A stretch of DNA of 64,000 nt from Alitta virens (taxonomy: Eukaryota; Annelida; Polychaeta; Phyllodocida; Nereididae). The translations under genes were made by a program, and so were the position numbers. The stretch is taken from assembly GCA_932294295.1 (NCBI GenBank), contig OW028580.1, positions 33,674,136 through 33,738,135 of the forward strand, written 5' to 3'. The notes under the pieces were generated by a model. That model worked only from the letters and a program-made list of their open reading frames with translations, had not been told where the DNA came from and made no database searches. Positions 1 through 12,100 of the stretch are shown here, in pieces (positions within the stretch are counted from its first letter, which is position 1; every line of letters starts with the position of its first letter).

Positions 1-104
1 ATGTGTGTACATTCTTATATTGAATGAAATTTGTTTAGATGACAGAACAAACATGTTTTGTATCTGTAGTATCCTGTTCATGCTACTCTGATTCTTACAT
101 GGAT

Positions 105-214
105 ATTGAAGAAGTCCAGCACAATTTAATTTGAAGCAAATTTATTCACACATGGTGTAGTTGGCATGTGTGAATAAATTTGCTTCAAATTAAATTGTGC
201 TGGACTTCTTCAAT
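105..214. repeat. Perfect inverted repeat (50-bp arms, 10-nt loop)
   Basis: The left arm 105-154 is the exact reverse complement of the right arm 165-214, with a 10-base spacer (155-164). I checked all 50 positions and found no mismatch. A transcript of either strand would fold into a single long hairpin. It is absent from the otherwise similar repeat copy at 17746-18870. It may be a recent foldback insertion or a small-RNA precursor; an assembly artefact is possible. Confidence 0.9.
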
Positions 215-624
215 AGTGAATAAACACATTTGAAGCTCCAAGAATATCACATGTACAGGAAACTTCATCCAAGACATTGGTCATGACCATTTGTAAATTG
301 TGGCAATTGATAGTTCATACTCTTTTAGCTCATCCAAACATTATGAGCAACAGCACTATGTACAGGATATACAAATTGACCTTGCTAATGTTTATAACAG
401 GTTATGAAGATTAGGCTAAGCATGACTTTCAGAATTAACAAGAATATTCTTTTCAAAAAAAGAATATATACCTGGTGTGTGTAGAATGCCAGCAGCACCA
501 TATGGAAATCCTGCCAAAACTGTTTTAACTTGCACTTTCGTAGTTTTGGGAGTACAGCTATAAATGACACACCATTAGAACCGCGATACAAAAGAGCAAC
601 TTGCAAATCAAATTTGACGACGAC

Positions 625-818
625 CCTGCCTACGCTGCCTACGCTGCCTACGCTGCCTACGCTGCCTACGCTGCCTACGCTGCCTACGCTGCCTACGCTG
701 CCTACGCTGCCTACGCTGCCTACGCTGCCTACGCTGCCTACGCTGCCTACGCTGCCTACGCTGCCTACGCTGCCTACGCTGCCTACGCTGCCTACGCTGC
801 CTACGCTGCCTACGCTGC
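625..818. repeat. 9-bp minisatellite, about 21 copies
   Basis: The unit CTACGCTGC is repeated nearly without change. Because the unit is a multiple of three and has no stop in several frames, it makes long artificial reading frames on both strands (Ala-Tyr-Ala, Thr-Leu-Pro and Arg-Gln-Arg type). I see no sign that any of these is a real protein. Confidence 0.95.
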
Positions 819-1154
819 TGTATGCTCACGGATTTTGACAGACAGAATTTCCTATAATGTGAAACCGCGTTATCCCCCTCCCTGCCTATGCTACCTATGC
901 TGCTGCTGTGTTGACCCATATATTTTCAGTCCTCAGACCGTTCGTTCGTAAATATACCTGGTCTGTCGTAGAACATAGTATGATAGTTCTATACTTGATA
1001 AAGGCCTAGGCCCAGGTATAAAAAAACACCAGCAGGCAAACTGTTGTAACAGTTGAACTGATTACAACAATGGATTTTAACAGCTGTTTTGGGTAATGGT
1101 GAGAAGTTAAAGTTATAGTCCAGCCTGGGACACACTTCTTTCCATATGGGTCAT

Positions 1155-1335
1155 ATTTTGGGGGTTGGGGCCTCGCTAGTAGTAGCGCACTGGGCTTCCA
1201 AACGCTGCGTCTTGGGTTCAATTCCCGGTCAAGCCTAAGTTGGATGGCTGATTCATCCTTTATGTTTCTAATTAGCCCATCAAGTGCAGAAATACAGGAA
1301 GTAAAGCCATTCACCAAAAATCCTCTGAAACATTT
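1155..1335 (+). mobile_element. tRNA-derived SINE, family 1
   Basis: The head resembles a tRNA: an A-box-like start (GGCCTCGCTAG) and a B-box-like GGGTTCAATTCCC about 45 bases later. A unique body follows, ending near CACCAAAAATCCTC. A second copy lies at about 17935-18125 with the same B-box and body. The polymerase III promoter role is inferred from these boxes; no intact tRNA gene is present. Confidence 0.6.
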
Positions 1336-2259
1336 GGCAATGTACATAGGTGAGAATGCTGGTTCACACTGGTACAAGACTAGAACAGCAGCTAAGGCAA
1401 AGATGCTTTCCGAAATCCTGGATAAAAAGGATGCATTTACAGAGGATTGCAATGAAGTGTAGCCAGCCACTTGACAAAGTCTCCTGGTGATGTCACAATT
1501 TACCATGCATGAGTAGTTCCCAATCCGGTACACAAATAGAAATTGACTTCTCAATCATTTCTTTGTTCTCAATTACAGCTAGTAAGTTGTGTTTTGACTA
1601 GTATATGCTTGGGTGAGCATGATCACCTATTGTGCAAGAGAATTCAAAGCATTGCAAATAAATTCAGGTCACTGTGCTTTAAAGTCTTGTTATCCTTCAT
1701 GACAATTTATATTATGTAACTTGGCTCAATGATTGATAGTTGACTTGCAATCCACCAGCTCATTTAAAGCATCAGATTAACATAGTTTAACCTATTAGGG
1801 AGGCACTGATTTCTCTTGATGGTTGGGGGGGGGGGAGGGATGAAGGCCTACTTTGTTTGTCGCGCCATTACTTTCCCTCGCATGTACAAGTGGCGGTGGC
1901 TAACGTGTGGACACTTGTCAAGACATACAATAAAAGTGGATCATTGATGCCAGACTATTTTTGCAGATAAACTGGTACTGATATGTAATATGAAGCATAA
2001 AAGTGTTTAACGAAGCACAAAGATTTTAAAACAAAGGGCTGTAAATTTTCATTTTACAATTTCAGGGGGGGGGGGTATATATCCCTTTTCTCCCCCTGAA
2101 TCGACGCCCCTAAGCATAGCCAGTTCACTTTGGCCAAAGTGTGCTTGCATCATCACAATGAGCTTCTTTTTGTCAACACAGGGAGCTATCAGGCACTGTG
2201 TCCAAACAAAAATAAAATGTTCCACAGTCAAATTTCTCACATGGAATTCCATATACAGG

Positions 2260-4540
2260 GTGCGGCATAAAAACTTGCACCAGAAGCTACTGCTACTGCT
2301 TTTGTTATTATCAAATTATCAGCTGTCTACTATCCGGGACTTCACAATACTATTGGTGATGCATGCAGCAGGTTTCATGAGCCAAGTGGCTGGAATAAGC
2401 TTTTAAATGCCCTATCCTTTTGCTGATTAATGATAGACAAACATTTCAATTACTACTACCTACTCTTCTTTAATTTTGTGTATTCTCTTATATGCATACT
2501 TTGTGTATTGTGCTCTATATTTTATGTCTTTTATGCGCCACATTCATTGTACTTGTATACCTTATAGCGCGCATTTATTTTAGTTAGAAATAAAGTTTTA
2601 CCCCTTTTAACTTGTGTTTCTCTAATGCTTCATAGCCAATACCCTGATTGTTTTTTTGACGATGAAATTAAATATGAAATTAAATATATTGGTGTATATT
2701 ACTATATTAATTTAGTGGTCCTATTTTTCATGTGCGCATGATATTATAATGTCTTACAAATATCTTGCATCTTATGAAGGTGAACCTGCAGGAACCCTGT
2801 ATTAACAGCAATCCATTATGTTCAGAGTAAAGCCAAGTGAGCATAAAAAGTATTCTCTATTCTTTTCTTGCCATTTAATTGTTTTGTTTTTAAGATTTTA
2901 TGCACAATAAGGAGTATTCAGTTCACTAGAAATATCAACACAATAGCATGTTCCCTTAACAAATCTACAACTAAGATATCATTTATATGTCCAAAATAGG
3001 AATATAAATGAAATTCAGCAATAATGTTATGCTAGATAAAGATGTTGGGTATAATTTCTTTATGTACTTGTATTTAAATAAATAAAGTCTAAATACAAAT
3101 AATTAAAATACAAAATCTTAAAGGGATCTTTCTTATGGAATGATACTCAACACACCCATTTTAATGCCTTTATAAGTCAAAATAACTTTTTGCTTGCTGT
3201 TTGAATTTAGCTGGCAACTGAAGGAACTATATATTAACAATTGCCATATTCCCTTGAGTTACTAAATTGTTGGGTTGCTGATTTGCATTAAATCTATGGC
3301 ATTCAAATTAGTATTTATAACCGAACACTTTACAGGTGTATATGAAGACAACAATAATAAGTATTGGAGTCAAGTGAAAGTAATATAGATCATCATGCAA
3401 CTAATTATTATAAAATTGTTAATTATAAACAAAAACTATTGAATGGGTTGAGCATGGCAATACTATGATCAAATATTTAATAATTGCACATGAAGTGACA
3501 GCATTTACGGCTGTCATTGCTAAGTATGGGATGCTAGGATCATAGAGTCATTGATATGAGGGTTTGAAAGAGTACCTGTCCAAATTTTCATATTTTCTTT
3601 ACTAAATAAAATTATCTGTCATAAATGGTCATGAAAAGGTATCTCTATACTATTTTAGACATATTCTTGCTAAGTTTTGTACGCATGTAGGTGCCGTAGT
3701 GTGTGAGTCCTGCTCTGGAAACCTTTATGTTTTTTGTTTTTTTCTCTCTAAATATTTAAAACACAGCTCAGATATGTCAATGTGACTATCAAAATGCACA
3801 GCATAGCTATATAGAGTAATAACATATACAAATTTGTTAGGGTAAGTGCATTAATTGTAGAGTTCTGCTCCGAAAACACAATTTAAAACCATTTTTAGAA
3901 TTTTGTTTTAGAAAGCTGACATCATTATATGACTTATCCATTAGATTACATGACTGCTTCACAATTTTCAAAACTGCGTAACTCATATTTTATAAGCACA
4001 ATGGTAAGATGAATGGAACCTATAGACCTAACAACCTGATCCACAGTTTAGCGAAACTGAGAAGAGAGCCAGGATGAAGAAGTTGAATTTAATAGCTCTT
4101 AATCTCTGAGTGTGACAATGATACAAATGTCTTGCTTTGACAAAAGTCTGATAAGGTCTGGTATTACTTTCATCAGTTTAGCAAATGCCCCAAGAGTCTC
4201 GCACTTGTAATGTTTACTAGTGAAACTCGTAAATTTTAGTTTTAGTTTTTTCAAGGTCTTTGTTGAGTGAGACACTTTGCAAAGCACTTGGTAGTGACAC
4301 AGTATTTAACCAGTAGATGTGATCAATACCAACATGCCTACTCGTTTTAATCACCTTCAATAAGGAATAAAGTTAAGCAGAAAGGCAAATGTTCATATTT
4401 TATTATTCAAGTGAAGTTCAGGGGTAAAATTCTAAACTACAGAGTGTCAGAAGTAACCTTGAATTCAGTTAATTAAAACACTATCTAATCCTATACAGAT
4501 AAAGTCACACAAATAGTTTCTTATGGTAATAGGAGACATG
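2260..4540. other. AT-rich sequence without a recognisable gene
   Basis: Stops are frequent in all frames and no domain is recognisable. About 3640-3900 is a diverged third copy of the left part of the dispersed repeat found at 27.3-30.0 kb and 43.6-46.3 kb; it shares the phrases around the GACATGTCAATGAGACTATC-type core and the GTTCTGCT(T/C)CGAAA end. Confidence 0.5.
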
Positions 4541-5302
4541 TATGTAGAGGCAAGTAAATGCCCCACCCATGGGGTAAATGTGTAACATGGTGTGGACTCA
4601 GTAGAATTGAGACACTGAAATATATGTTAAATCAATTTGGAACAACAATTTGTCATCTCAAAGTGATTCCTGTGTATTTTATGTGTTTTGGTTGAAGGCC
4701 ATTGACCTTTAGCAACCTGACAAAGTGCTGAACACTTGCAATTCTTCGGTCATGGGGGATCTATTTGGTCTTTGCTCCCTTTGTTTTTTCAACCTGCTAT
4801 CTTATCTTCAAGAATAAAATTTAGTGTTTTGCAGAAAAACACAACAAACTGGAGCAGAGCAAATGACAGCAGGGACACATTCCTCGGTCAAATGATTTGG
4901 AAATCACTTGGAAAATAATGACACAACAAGAATGACAACAATGTGGCACAAAGGATAAAAAGTATTAGCTTTAAAACGCATATCATCCTGACTGTCAAGG
5001 TTAATTCTGATGTTGCTCAATAGTTTTACAGTTTGTTTCTCAGAGTCAGTAGTGGTATGCATGGGTTGAAGTGATGCATATACACTGAAAAATGCATGCC
5101 AAACATCACAAATGTTTTATAATATACCACTTCCTATAATGTATTTCATAAATGAACAGAGTATCTCACTCCATCAATTCAGCCTTTTTCCATAATTGCT
5201 AATTTGCAAAGTGGCCCCTCATTAGTGACATAACAATTGTCCTAGATCATCTCCTTGCCTCTTCAAGTAAAATACATCAATTTCACTTTTGAATTATTTG
5301 CT

Positions 5303-5450
5303 TACAGCCAATTTCGGAGGCCATGTGAGTCAAGGATTCTTATTGGTTGAGGGACTGCCTGAACGAACAGGAGTCCTGGGTTCACATGACTTCCTCTGAA
5401 GTTTAGCTTCCAAGTCCCGGAGATTGTTTCCAATTATGAAATTGGCTGTA
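5303..5450. mobile_element. Palindromic MITE with TA target duplication
   Basis: The ends are CAGCCAATTTC and GAAATTGGCTG, flanked by TA on both sides (5303-5304, 5449-5450), giving a 144 bp element. The interior is also palindromic: a block close to CATGTGAGTCAAGGA on the left answers TGGGTTCACATG on the right. A TA duplication and inverted ends suggest a Tc1/mariner-type non-autonomous element. It is the best-preserved of about nine copies in the window. Confidence 0.7.
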
Positions 5451-5735
5451 ATTCAGTGGCCCAGTGGATAAAGTGTTGGACATTGGTCATATCTTCAGGC
5501 AGTATAGAGTTGGATTCTCTGACCTTGATGAGGCACTTGATCTAATGAGAAATTGGTGGTTTCTCATACTCGGTGTCTGTCCTGAGGCAAGTAAAAAGAC
5601 CCCACCCATGAGGTAAATGTGTAACATGGCATGGACTCCTCCCAATGGTATATCATCATTACATCTGCCTGCAGCTGGTCATTTAAGCTGGCTAAGCTTC
5701 AGAATCAGAATCTCTTTCTTGTCCTTTTGTATACT
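5451..5735 (+). mobile_element. tRNA-derived SINE, family 2 (full-length copy)
   Basis: The head has an A-box-like TGGCCCAGTGGATAAAG and a B-box-like GAGTTGGATTCTC. A conserved body follows, with CCCCACCCATGAGGTAAATG, then CATTACATCTGCCTGCAG, and an end near GCTGGCTAAGCTTCAGAATC. Partial copies of the body are at about 4545-4620, 6330-6450, 7240-7370 and, on the other strand, 26640-26720. It starts directly at the right edge of the TA-flanked MITE. Assignment to a SINE class rests on the tRNA-like head only. Confidence 0.55.
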
Positions 5736-6329
5736 TGAACAAGTAAACAAAAAGTAATGCATAAATATTTTATAGAACTGGGAACTACTTTAGGACAAGA
5801 TTTTGTCGTTATCAAGTTGCCCCTATGGATGGAAGAGGAATGCCTGCATGCACAGACCTCTCAGACAGTATGAGGGATGCTACTGCTTCTATTAAATTTC
5901 ACACAAAAAACACCTAAATTGTCTATTAAAAAAAATAAATTTGAATAACATTTGCATGAATGAATGAATGGAAGAAAAAAGACAGATGTCTCAAATTCAA
6001 TTTAAAAGGCAGATAATTAATAGTGTTAAAAACTATATTTAACTTCTATTCCATATGTAACAACCATTTTTCTTTACATATAATTTATAGCCAACAATAG
6101 AGTGCGAATATATCTTTTATTTAATTTCAGAATTCATACTATTAACAAAAAGGGAATTTGGTAACTGACAGTTTGTTTAGCAAATTCATGATTATATTGA
6201 AAATTATAATCATGAACTTGAGTTTAATTTCGTTTTTGAAAAATACCTGACAGAAAAGAACCAGGAAACATCTCATTCTCCAACCTGAAGCAGACCAGTA
6301 GTTTTGAGACAAAAAAAACACATGTGTGT

Positions 6330-6450
6330 CCAGAGGCAATTAAAATACCCCACCCATTAGGTGTAACGTGGCATGGACTCCAACCAACAGTATCTCATCA
6401 TTACATCTGCCTGCAGCTGGTAATTTAAGCTGGCTAAGCTTCAGACCAGT
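6330..6450 (+). mobile_element. Partial SINE family 2 copy
   Basis: This matches the body and tail of the full copy at 5451-5735 (CCCCACCCATTAGG, CATTACATCTGCCTGCAG, GCTGGCTAAGCTTCAG) but lacks the tRNA-like head. Confidence 0.55.
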
Positions 6451-7510
6451 AGTTTTTGAGACACAGTACAATGCTGAAAGTAAAGGAGCTATTTTTGATC
6501 TTATGCAGCAGATAAAGGTCAGATTTTGACTTATGACAGAATAACTTCATGTTATAGCCAGGTTAATCAGAAATACCCTAGTTAAGAATGATATATAAGT
6601 GGTATAAGCTGATAAAAGCCATGTTGGTCTTATCATAATAGTTACTCAAGTGGATTTATTTCATTGTTGCATTCTGATACTATTTATATGAATTGTACAG
6701 CTTTGGCACTCAGGCTTTGGCTAGTAATCCATAGGCTTACGGTTAGCCCAAGATCTATTTTATGATTAATCACCCAAGCCTTGCAACTTTCTAAAATGAT
6801 TATAATCCAGGCCTTGTAGCTTTAACTGTAAATAACACAGCATATCTAATATATTGCTTAGTCTAAAAATGTGTGCTTTTACATCAATTACTTGTTTGGT
6901 ATTTAATATATAAATTTCTTTAAATGGACATGTTAAATTTTAGTTTAGTATGGCAAGAATGTAGCAACTTCAACCTCGGCATAATTATACTGTATTAGGC
7001 ACATATCATGGCAAATTAAACAACCTATTTATAATGTTTCTTTTGTTTATTGCATGCTGCAAGGGGATTTTTTTATGTATTTTTTTCTGTGAGGCTGACA
7101 GTATGGAAGTTCATATATCCACGACCTACATTTCACATCGCACATTCATAATTATCTTTTCGGGTTCTATCCCTGGCCATGGCACTCTTCACCAGCTGGA
7201 TGTCGAACACATGAGACGCTAAGTTGAAGGTACCTTATACTTGTGTCAATGGCGAGGCAAAGAAAATTATCCGCCAATAGGGTAAATGTGCAATATAGTG
7301 TGTCCTCCAAGCTTTATCATTTCATCATAATATCTGCCTGTGGCATCTGGTCATTAGCATTGAGTCATTGACATATATTTTGAGTGTCAAGGACATAGTG
7401 TTGAAAGTCCTGGAAATCCCAGTCGCCAACACAGGGCTTTGCGCAATGCACACCTGTCAAGCTGTCCCTCACTATAGCACACGTACAAACGACCTTACAA
7501 GTTCACATCT

Positions 7511-7656
7511 TACAGCAGATTTCATTTACTTGGAAATTAACTCCAGAGGACGTCATTTGAATCCAGGACTCCTACTGGTCCAATGGCTCTCCAGGATTCA
7601 CATGATGTCCTCTGTAGTTGAGTTTCCAAGTCTATCTATATATGAAATGTGCTGTA
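7511..7656. mobile_element. Palindromic TA-flanked MITE copy
   Basis: The ends CAGCAGATTTC / GAAATGTGCTG are flanked by TA at 7511-7512 and 7655-7656. The interior inverted motifs (GACGTCATTTGAATCCAGGA and GGATTCACATGATGTCC) match the copy at 5303-5450. Confidence 0.65.
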
Positions 7657-7884
7657 AACATAATATACCTACCTACCAATAGTACGTATACATGCTACAG
7701 GTGCTCCACATAAGCCAGTAGGCATGGCATGAGTCAATGCATAATGTAGCATTGTGAATAAATTCCTTTCTCAGATAGTTTGACAGGTCAGCCCAATGTT
7801 GGCCCAGTGTTGATTCAAAATGTCACATGGCAATGCTGACTGATTTCAAGCAGATTAGCCTTACAACAGTTAGCAAAAATTCTA

Positions 7885-8960
7885 TACAGTAGCAGGTATT
7901 ACACAGGTATTAAACAAAGTTGCTAGTATTACATGAAATAGCTGGGGGTACAGGAGGTCGAAGGCATTAGGCATTCCGAAAGGTAGTAGGCATTACATGA
8001 GGTATCATATGATATCAGTCATTCCTTGCATGAGGTAGTAAATCGAACAAGTGGTACAGGAGTTTTTAGCATTAAGCCCCCCTCTCACATACCCGGTTTT
8101 GCCGTAGTGAAGCCGTAGTATGACGTAACGGTTACGCAACGCGATTCTCGGCTCCAAGTCGACGGCAAGCCGACGGCAAACCGGCAATTCTCGGCAATAC
8201 TCGTCGAGTCTCTCCTCGGACTCGGGCCCAAACCGGGATTCTCGGGCCCGGTAGCCGGAAATTCAATGTGTGCACTAATATTAGGGGAGCAGCAGCCTTT
8301 TAAAGTATATACAACCCCTATGCTGACGCTGGTAGCAGTCGAGTTACTCCTACTACTCGTCGGCTTACTTCTAGTGACCCGTAGAACCCTCCGAGTGACC
8401 TGTAGAACCCGCCGAGTGACCGTAAAACCCGCTGAGTCACCCGCCGAGTCATCCGTAGAACCCGCCGAGTCACCCGTAGAACCCGCCGATTCACCCGTAG
8501 AACCCTTTTTGCCGCCAGAATCTGTCGCCAACCCGGCGAAAAAAGCTGTTGCATAACCGTTACGTCATACTACGGCTTCAATACGGCAAAACCGGGTATG
8601 TGAGAGGGGGGCTTAACAGACATTCAATTAAAAAGGTAAAGGGCATTACATATGATAGAAGATGGTTACAGATAAGTCAGGTAGCAAGTAATACAGGCAT
8701 TCATTGAAAGAGGTAGCAGGCATTACATGATGTAACAAGCATTACATACCGTACCTATCATTCATTCCTTGCATAAGATAGCAGACCAATAGCAAATGAT
8801 ATATACAAGAGTTAGCAAACAATGTGGGCATTCTTTCCAAGAGAAAACAGACAATTCATGAGGTAGCATGCATCACATGCAGTAACAAACATCACATTGG
8901 TAACTATCATTCATGACGTAGCAGATTACAGGAGGCAACAGGCATTACATGAGGTAGCGG
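7885..8960. repeat. Degenerate tandem array, about 20-bp period, interrupted by a MITE
   Basis: Variants of AGGTAGCAGGCATTACATG recur irregularly from about 7885 to 8074 and again from about 8614 to 8960. The array is old and heavily mutated. A Harbinger-type MITE (8075-8613) splits it. Confidence 0.6.
8075..8613. mobile_element. PIF/Harbinger-type MITE (539 bp)
   Basis: The terminal inverted repeats are about 66 bp with only two mismatches, beginning AGCCCCCCTCTCACATACCC. The flanks are TTA on the left and TAA on the right, so the target duplication is either a TTAA shared with the element ends or a slightly damaged TWA. The interior contains tandem CGCCGAGTCACCCGTAGAA-like units (8380-8500), similar to the subterminal arrays of the autonomous element at 34366-39316. 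It encodes no plausible protein. It could have been moved by the transposase of a related full-length element. Confidence 0.8.
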
Positions 8961-9179
8961 CCTATTGGGGCTCTTTCCTCTCCATCTCTGTTAACTCTAT
9001 CAGGCCGTTGTGTTCTGAACAAACGTGGCCCCAATTCTGTTGTTGCTCTTTGGTAGCTCAGCAAAGTGATATCTACCCAAGTCTCTGCTAAGAATTACTG
9101 CCATGACAACGGAACTCTTCTAACTGGAGGCTACTAAAAGCCCAGAACAATAGAAACAATGCTGCATCCTTTTGTAGGG

Positions 9180-12100
9180 ATGATAATGATGCTAGCACGT
9201 GTCTTGCTCTTATCTCTCTTTTGTATTCTCCAACTGAGGAGAGCAGTCGTCAGTGGAGGTAGGTGCTTTAGTCTGTTACACTTAAGTTCAAAGTTTACAT
9301 TGGTCAATTGACATTTAACATACATGTAATAGGTCTGCTGTTGCTCCACTGAAATGCACAGGTATTTGACAAATATTTAGTTACTTGTGCATTTATTCTT
9401 TATGACACAACCATTGTCTACTGCATACATAATCTATTTCTAGCATTGTAGCTCATAATATACCAAATCATATTTACAGATCAAATAATATGACAAGAAG
9501 CTTACTTTAGGAGAGTTTTACCTAGTTTGTCTCATCTTTACAAAAAGACCAATATTAGAAGTAAAGAGTAAGTAAGAAAGACAGATTCAGAGATATAGTA
9601 ATTGCATTACCTGATGGATATATGTAATGTTTTTAGTTAAATCAAAGTGATTAGGGTGCAATAAATCAATGAAATACAGCAGTACTTGCAAATCACCCGT
9701 GCTTGTATCAACCTATTGAAATATACAAAATAGTATAATAATAAAATCTAAATGTCAAAGTATGTTGTCAAATGATGTGATTCTTATATTCATATTCCGA
9801 AGCAATGTGTGTCGATTATTGCAAAACTGCTTTTATCATATGAAGTATTTACTGTTGTTTATCAAGGACACACACAAGTGCATTTGTATATCATTTCATA
9901 GTTTTCACATATTAGCCAATTTTATTTTCTATGGATAATAATAGCATACATCAAGGAAGACTGAGACAACATCCGCATCATATACACTATGATGGCCTAG
10001 GGGCAAAAAACGTTGGAACTGCAGTGTGTGGGTTCAAAGTCTGATTTTTAATAATTCTGGCATTTTTGAACTCTAACAGATAAACAGCTAAGCAATATAT
10101 TTTTAAACAAAGAGAGAATTAATTAAACTTGAATAGACAAACGTTAAAAAAGTCAATGGGGAAGTTGTTTACAGATTTCATAGACTTGGAAGTTAAACTC
10201 CAAAGGATGAATTCTGTGCTCCTATGCATGGCAGTCCTTCAGCCAATGGGAGCCCCTGACCCACAATAAATCTAATAGTATAAATCAAAATACTTTATTT
10301 TTTAATATGGCATTGGAGAACGACCCTTTGGGATACAGCCGCTAGCATGTCTACCAGGGGATTTGATAGATACAATTGTACTACATGGCTATGTGGGGAT
10401 TTAAACAATGATAAACAATCCAACGTAAATAAGTTTCAAACAATTTTTATAAAGAACATAAAAAGTGGTCAGAAAGAAATTTATTTCAAAAACCTTTCTT
10501 TTTTTTAACATAACTAGACAGCAGAGGGATTTTGGGCTTGTGAGATAAAGTGAAACAATGTCCGGGCGAATTTGCTTGACGCCTATATTGGCAGGTGGGT
10601 CAATTTAGCTACATATGTAGCATCCTTGGATACTGCATTTCAACTCGTAGGATTCCATTCTGGCATTTTTCTTAAATAAAAGCATAATCCTTTGATACTG
10701 TGGGTGTTCATTCTATTTGATATGGATGGTGGTGCGTCATTAATAATCTGTGCAAGTCAATATCTAATAGAGCAAATGGAGATTTGATATTTGACTCCGG
10801 GGTAATTAGCAAATCATTTCAGCGAGTAGCATAGTTATTGATGTCGATGTGACAAATGAATGTAAATGTTTGAAAGATATATGGTAGTCTCTTGTTTATC
10901 AATTTATGAATGAACTTATATTCTTGCAGTTTTACCATATCATGAAACTTCAGAATGCCAAATTTATAAAATGGGGGTTCTGTATGAGCATTATATTTTG
11001 CTTTAGAAATTATTCTTACAGTTTGCTTTTGTAGTTTAGGTGCTATTTTGGACTTGTGGCCCAAAAGAAGCACACCATACAACAAATGTGGTAGGATAAG
11101 ATAGTTGTGCAGAGTATAAAGTGTCTTAGATGTTTCAAAATTCCTATTACTTTTGTTATTTTATTGCGTATTTTAATGTATGCATTCCATAAGAGTCTTT
11201 TATGTATTTTTATTCCTAAATAAAGTGTTAACATGCTCTATTTCCTGGTTGTTTATGTGTAGGTGTAAGGAGGATAGTTTTTTATTCATGGTATGAAATA
11301 ACATACATTTGGTTTTGCTTGAATTTACGGAGAGTTGGTTCACTTTCAACCAGTTACAGATATTTTCGAATTCTCATGATTAATATTTTGCTCAAGATTA
11401 ACAGTTTGAGTGAGCTCCAACAGTGATATTGTGGCCAGAAGGGTTGTATCATCTGCATAAACCTAAGCATATTCAAGGATCTGTCAAAGTCATTTATGTA
11501 AATTAAAAAGAATAGAGGCCCTAGTATGGCACCCTGTGGAACACCTGTTGTAATTTCTGATTTTGTTCTGTTGATATTGACAAATTGTTTTCTTTTAAGT
11601 AAATAGCTCTTACATAATTCATAAGCTGTTCCTTTTTATGCCATACACAGAAAGTTTTTACAACAGAATTTTGTGGTCTAAAGTGTTAAAAGCGTTTGAC
11701 TGATCCAGGAATGTGTTTAGGGACAGATTGCCATTCTCTATGTTTTCTACAATTTTATCTATGTTTTTTATAGCTGCCAGTTCAGTAGAGTGATTTTCCC
11801 TGAATCCATACAGGCTCTCATAGTATAAATTGAAGGATTTAAAATGATTGTGTAGTTGATTAAAAACTTTTCGAAAACTTTAGATATAGCAGGTAGAACT
11901 TAAATGGGGCGGTAATTTTGAATTTGCATTGCATCATCTTTTGTTAAACTGGGACTATTTTAGCAATTGTTTCCTAGCTTGGGAAAATTCCTTTCATAAG
12001 TGGCTGATTTATTATATTTGTAATTGGATTTATAATGCTGTTTTTGATATTTTTAATTAAATTCGATGATAGGTTGTCAAATGCACGACTAGTTTTACCA

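Larger units (their letters stand above)
1..2260. repeat. Dispersed repeat block, copy 1 (second copy at 17746-18870)
   Basis: Positions 1-100 and about 1073-2260 match 17746-17840 and 17840-18870 in the same order: the same start, a tRNA-like SINE, a G-run followed by a conserved stretch near 1812/18493, and a G-run/C-run palindrome near 2063/18702. Between the two matching parts this copy carries about 970 extra bases (100-1070) holding the hairpin and the 9-bp minisatellite. No host gene is visible; the open frames are by-products of the repeats. Confidence 0.75.

Noticed and set aside
530..951. Long reading frames over 601-838 on both strands
   Set aside because: They are produced by the 9-bp satellite, which has no stop in several frames. 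Composition is purely repetitive and the flanks have no coding character.
1155..1240. A functional tRNA gene at 1155-1240 or 17935-18010
   Set aside because: The B-box is convincing but the cloverleaf does not close and the body continues into a SINE tail shared by both copies.
8085..8556. Overlapping reading frames with repeated short motifs at 8.1-8.55 kb
   Set aside because: They lie entirely inside the Harbinger MITE and come from its subterminal repeat units.
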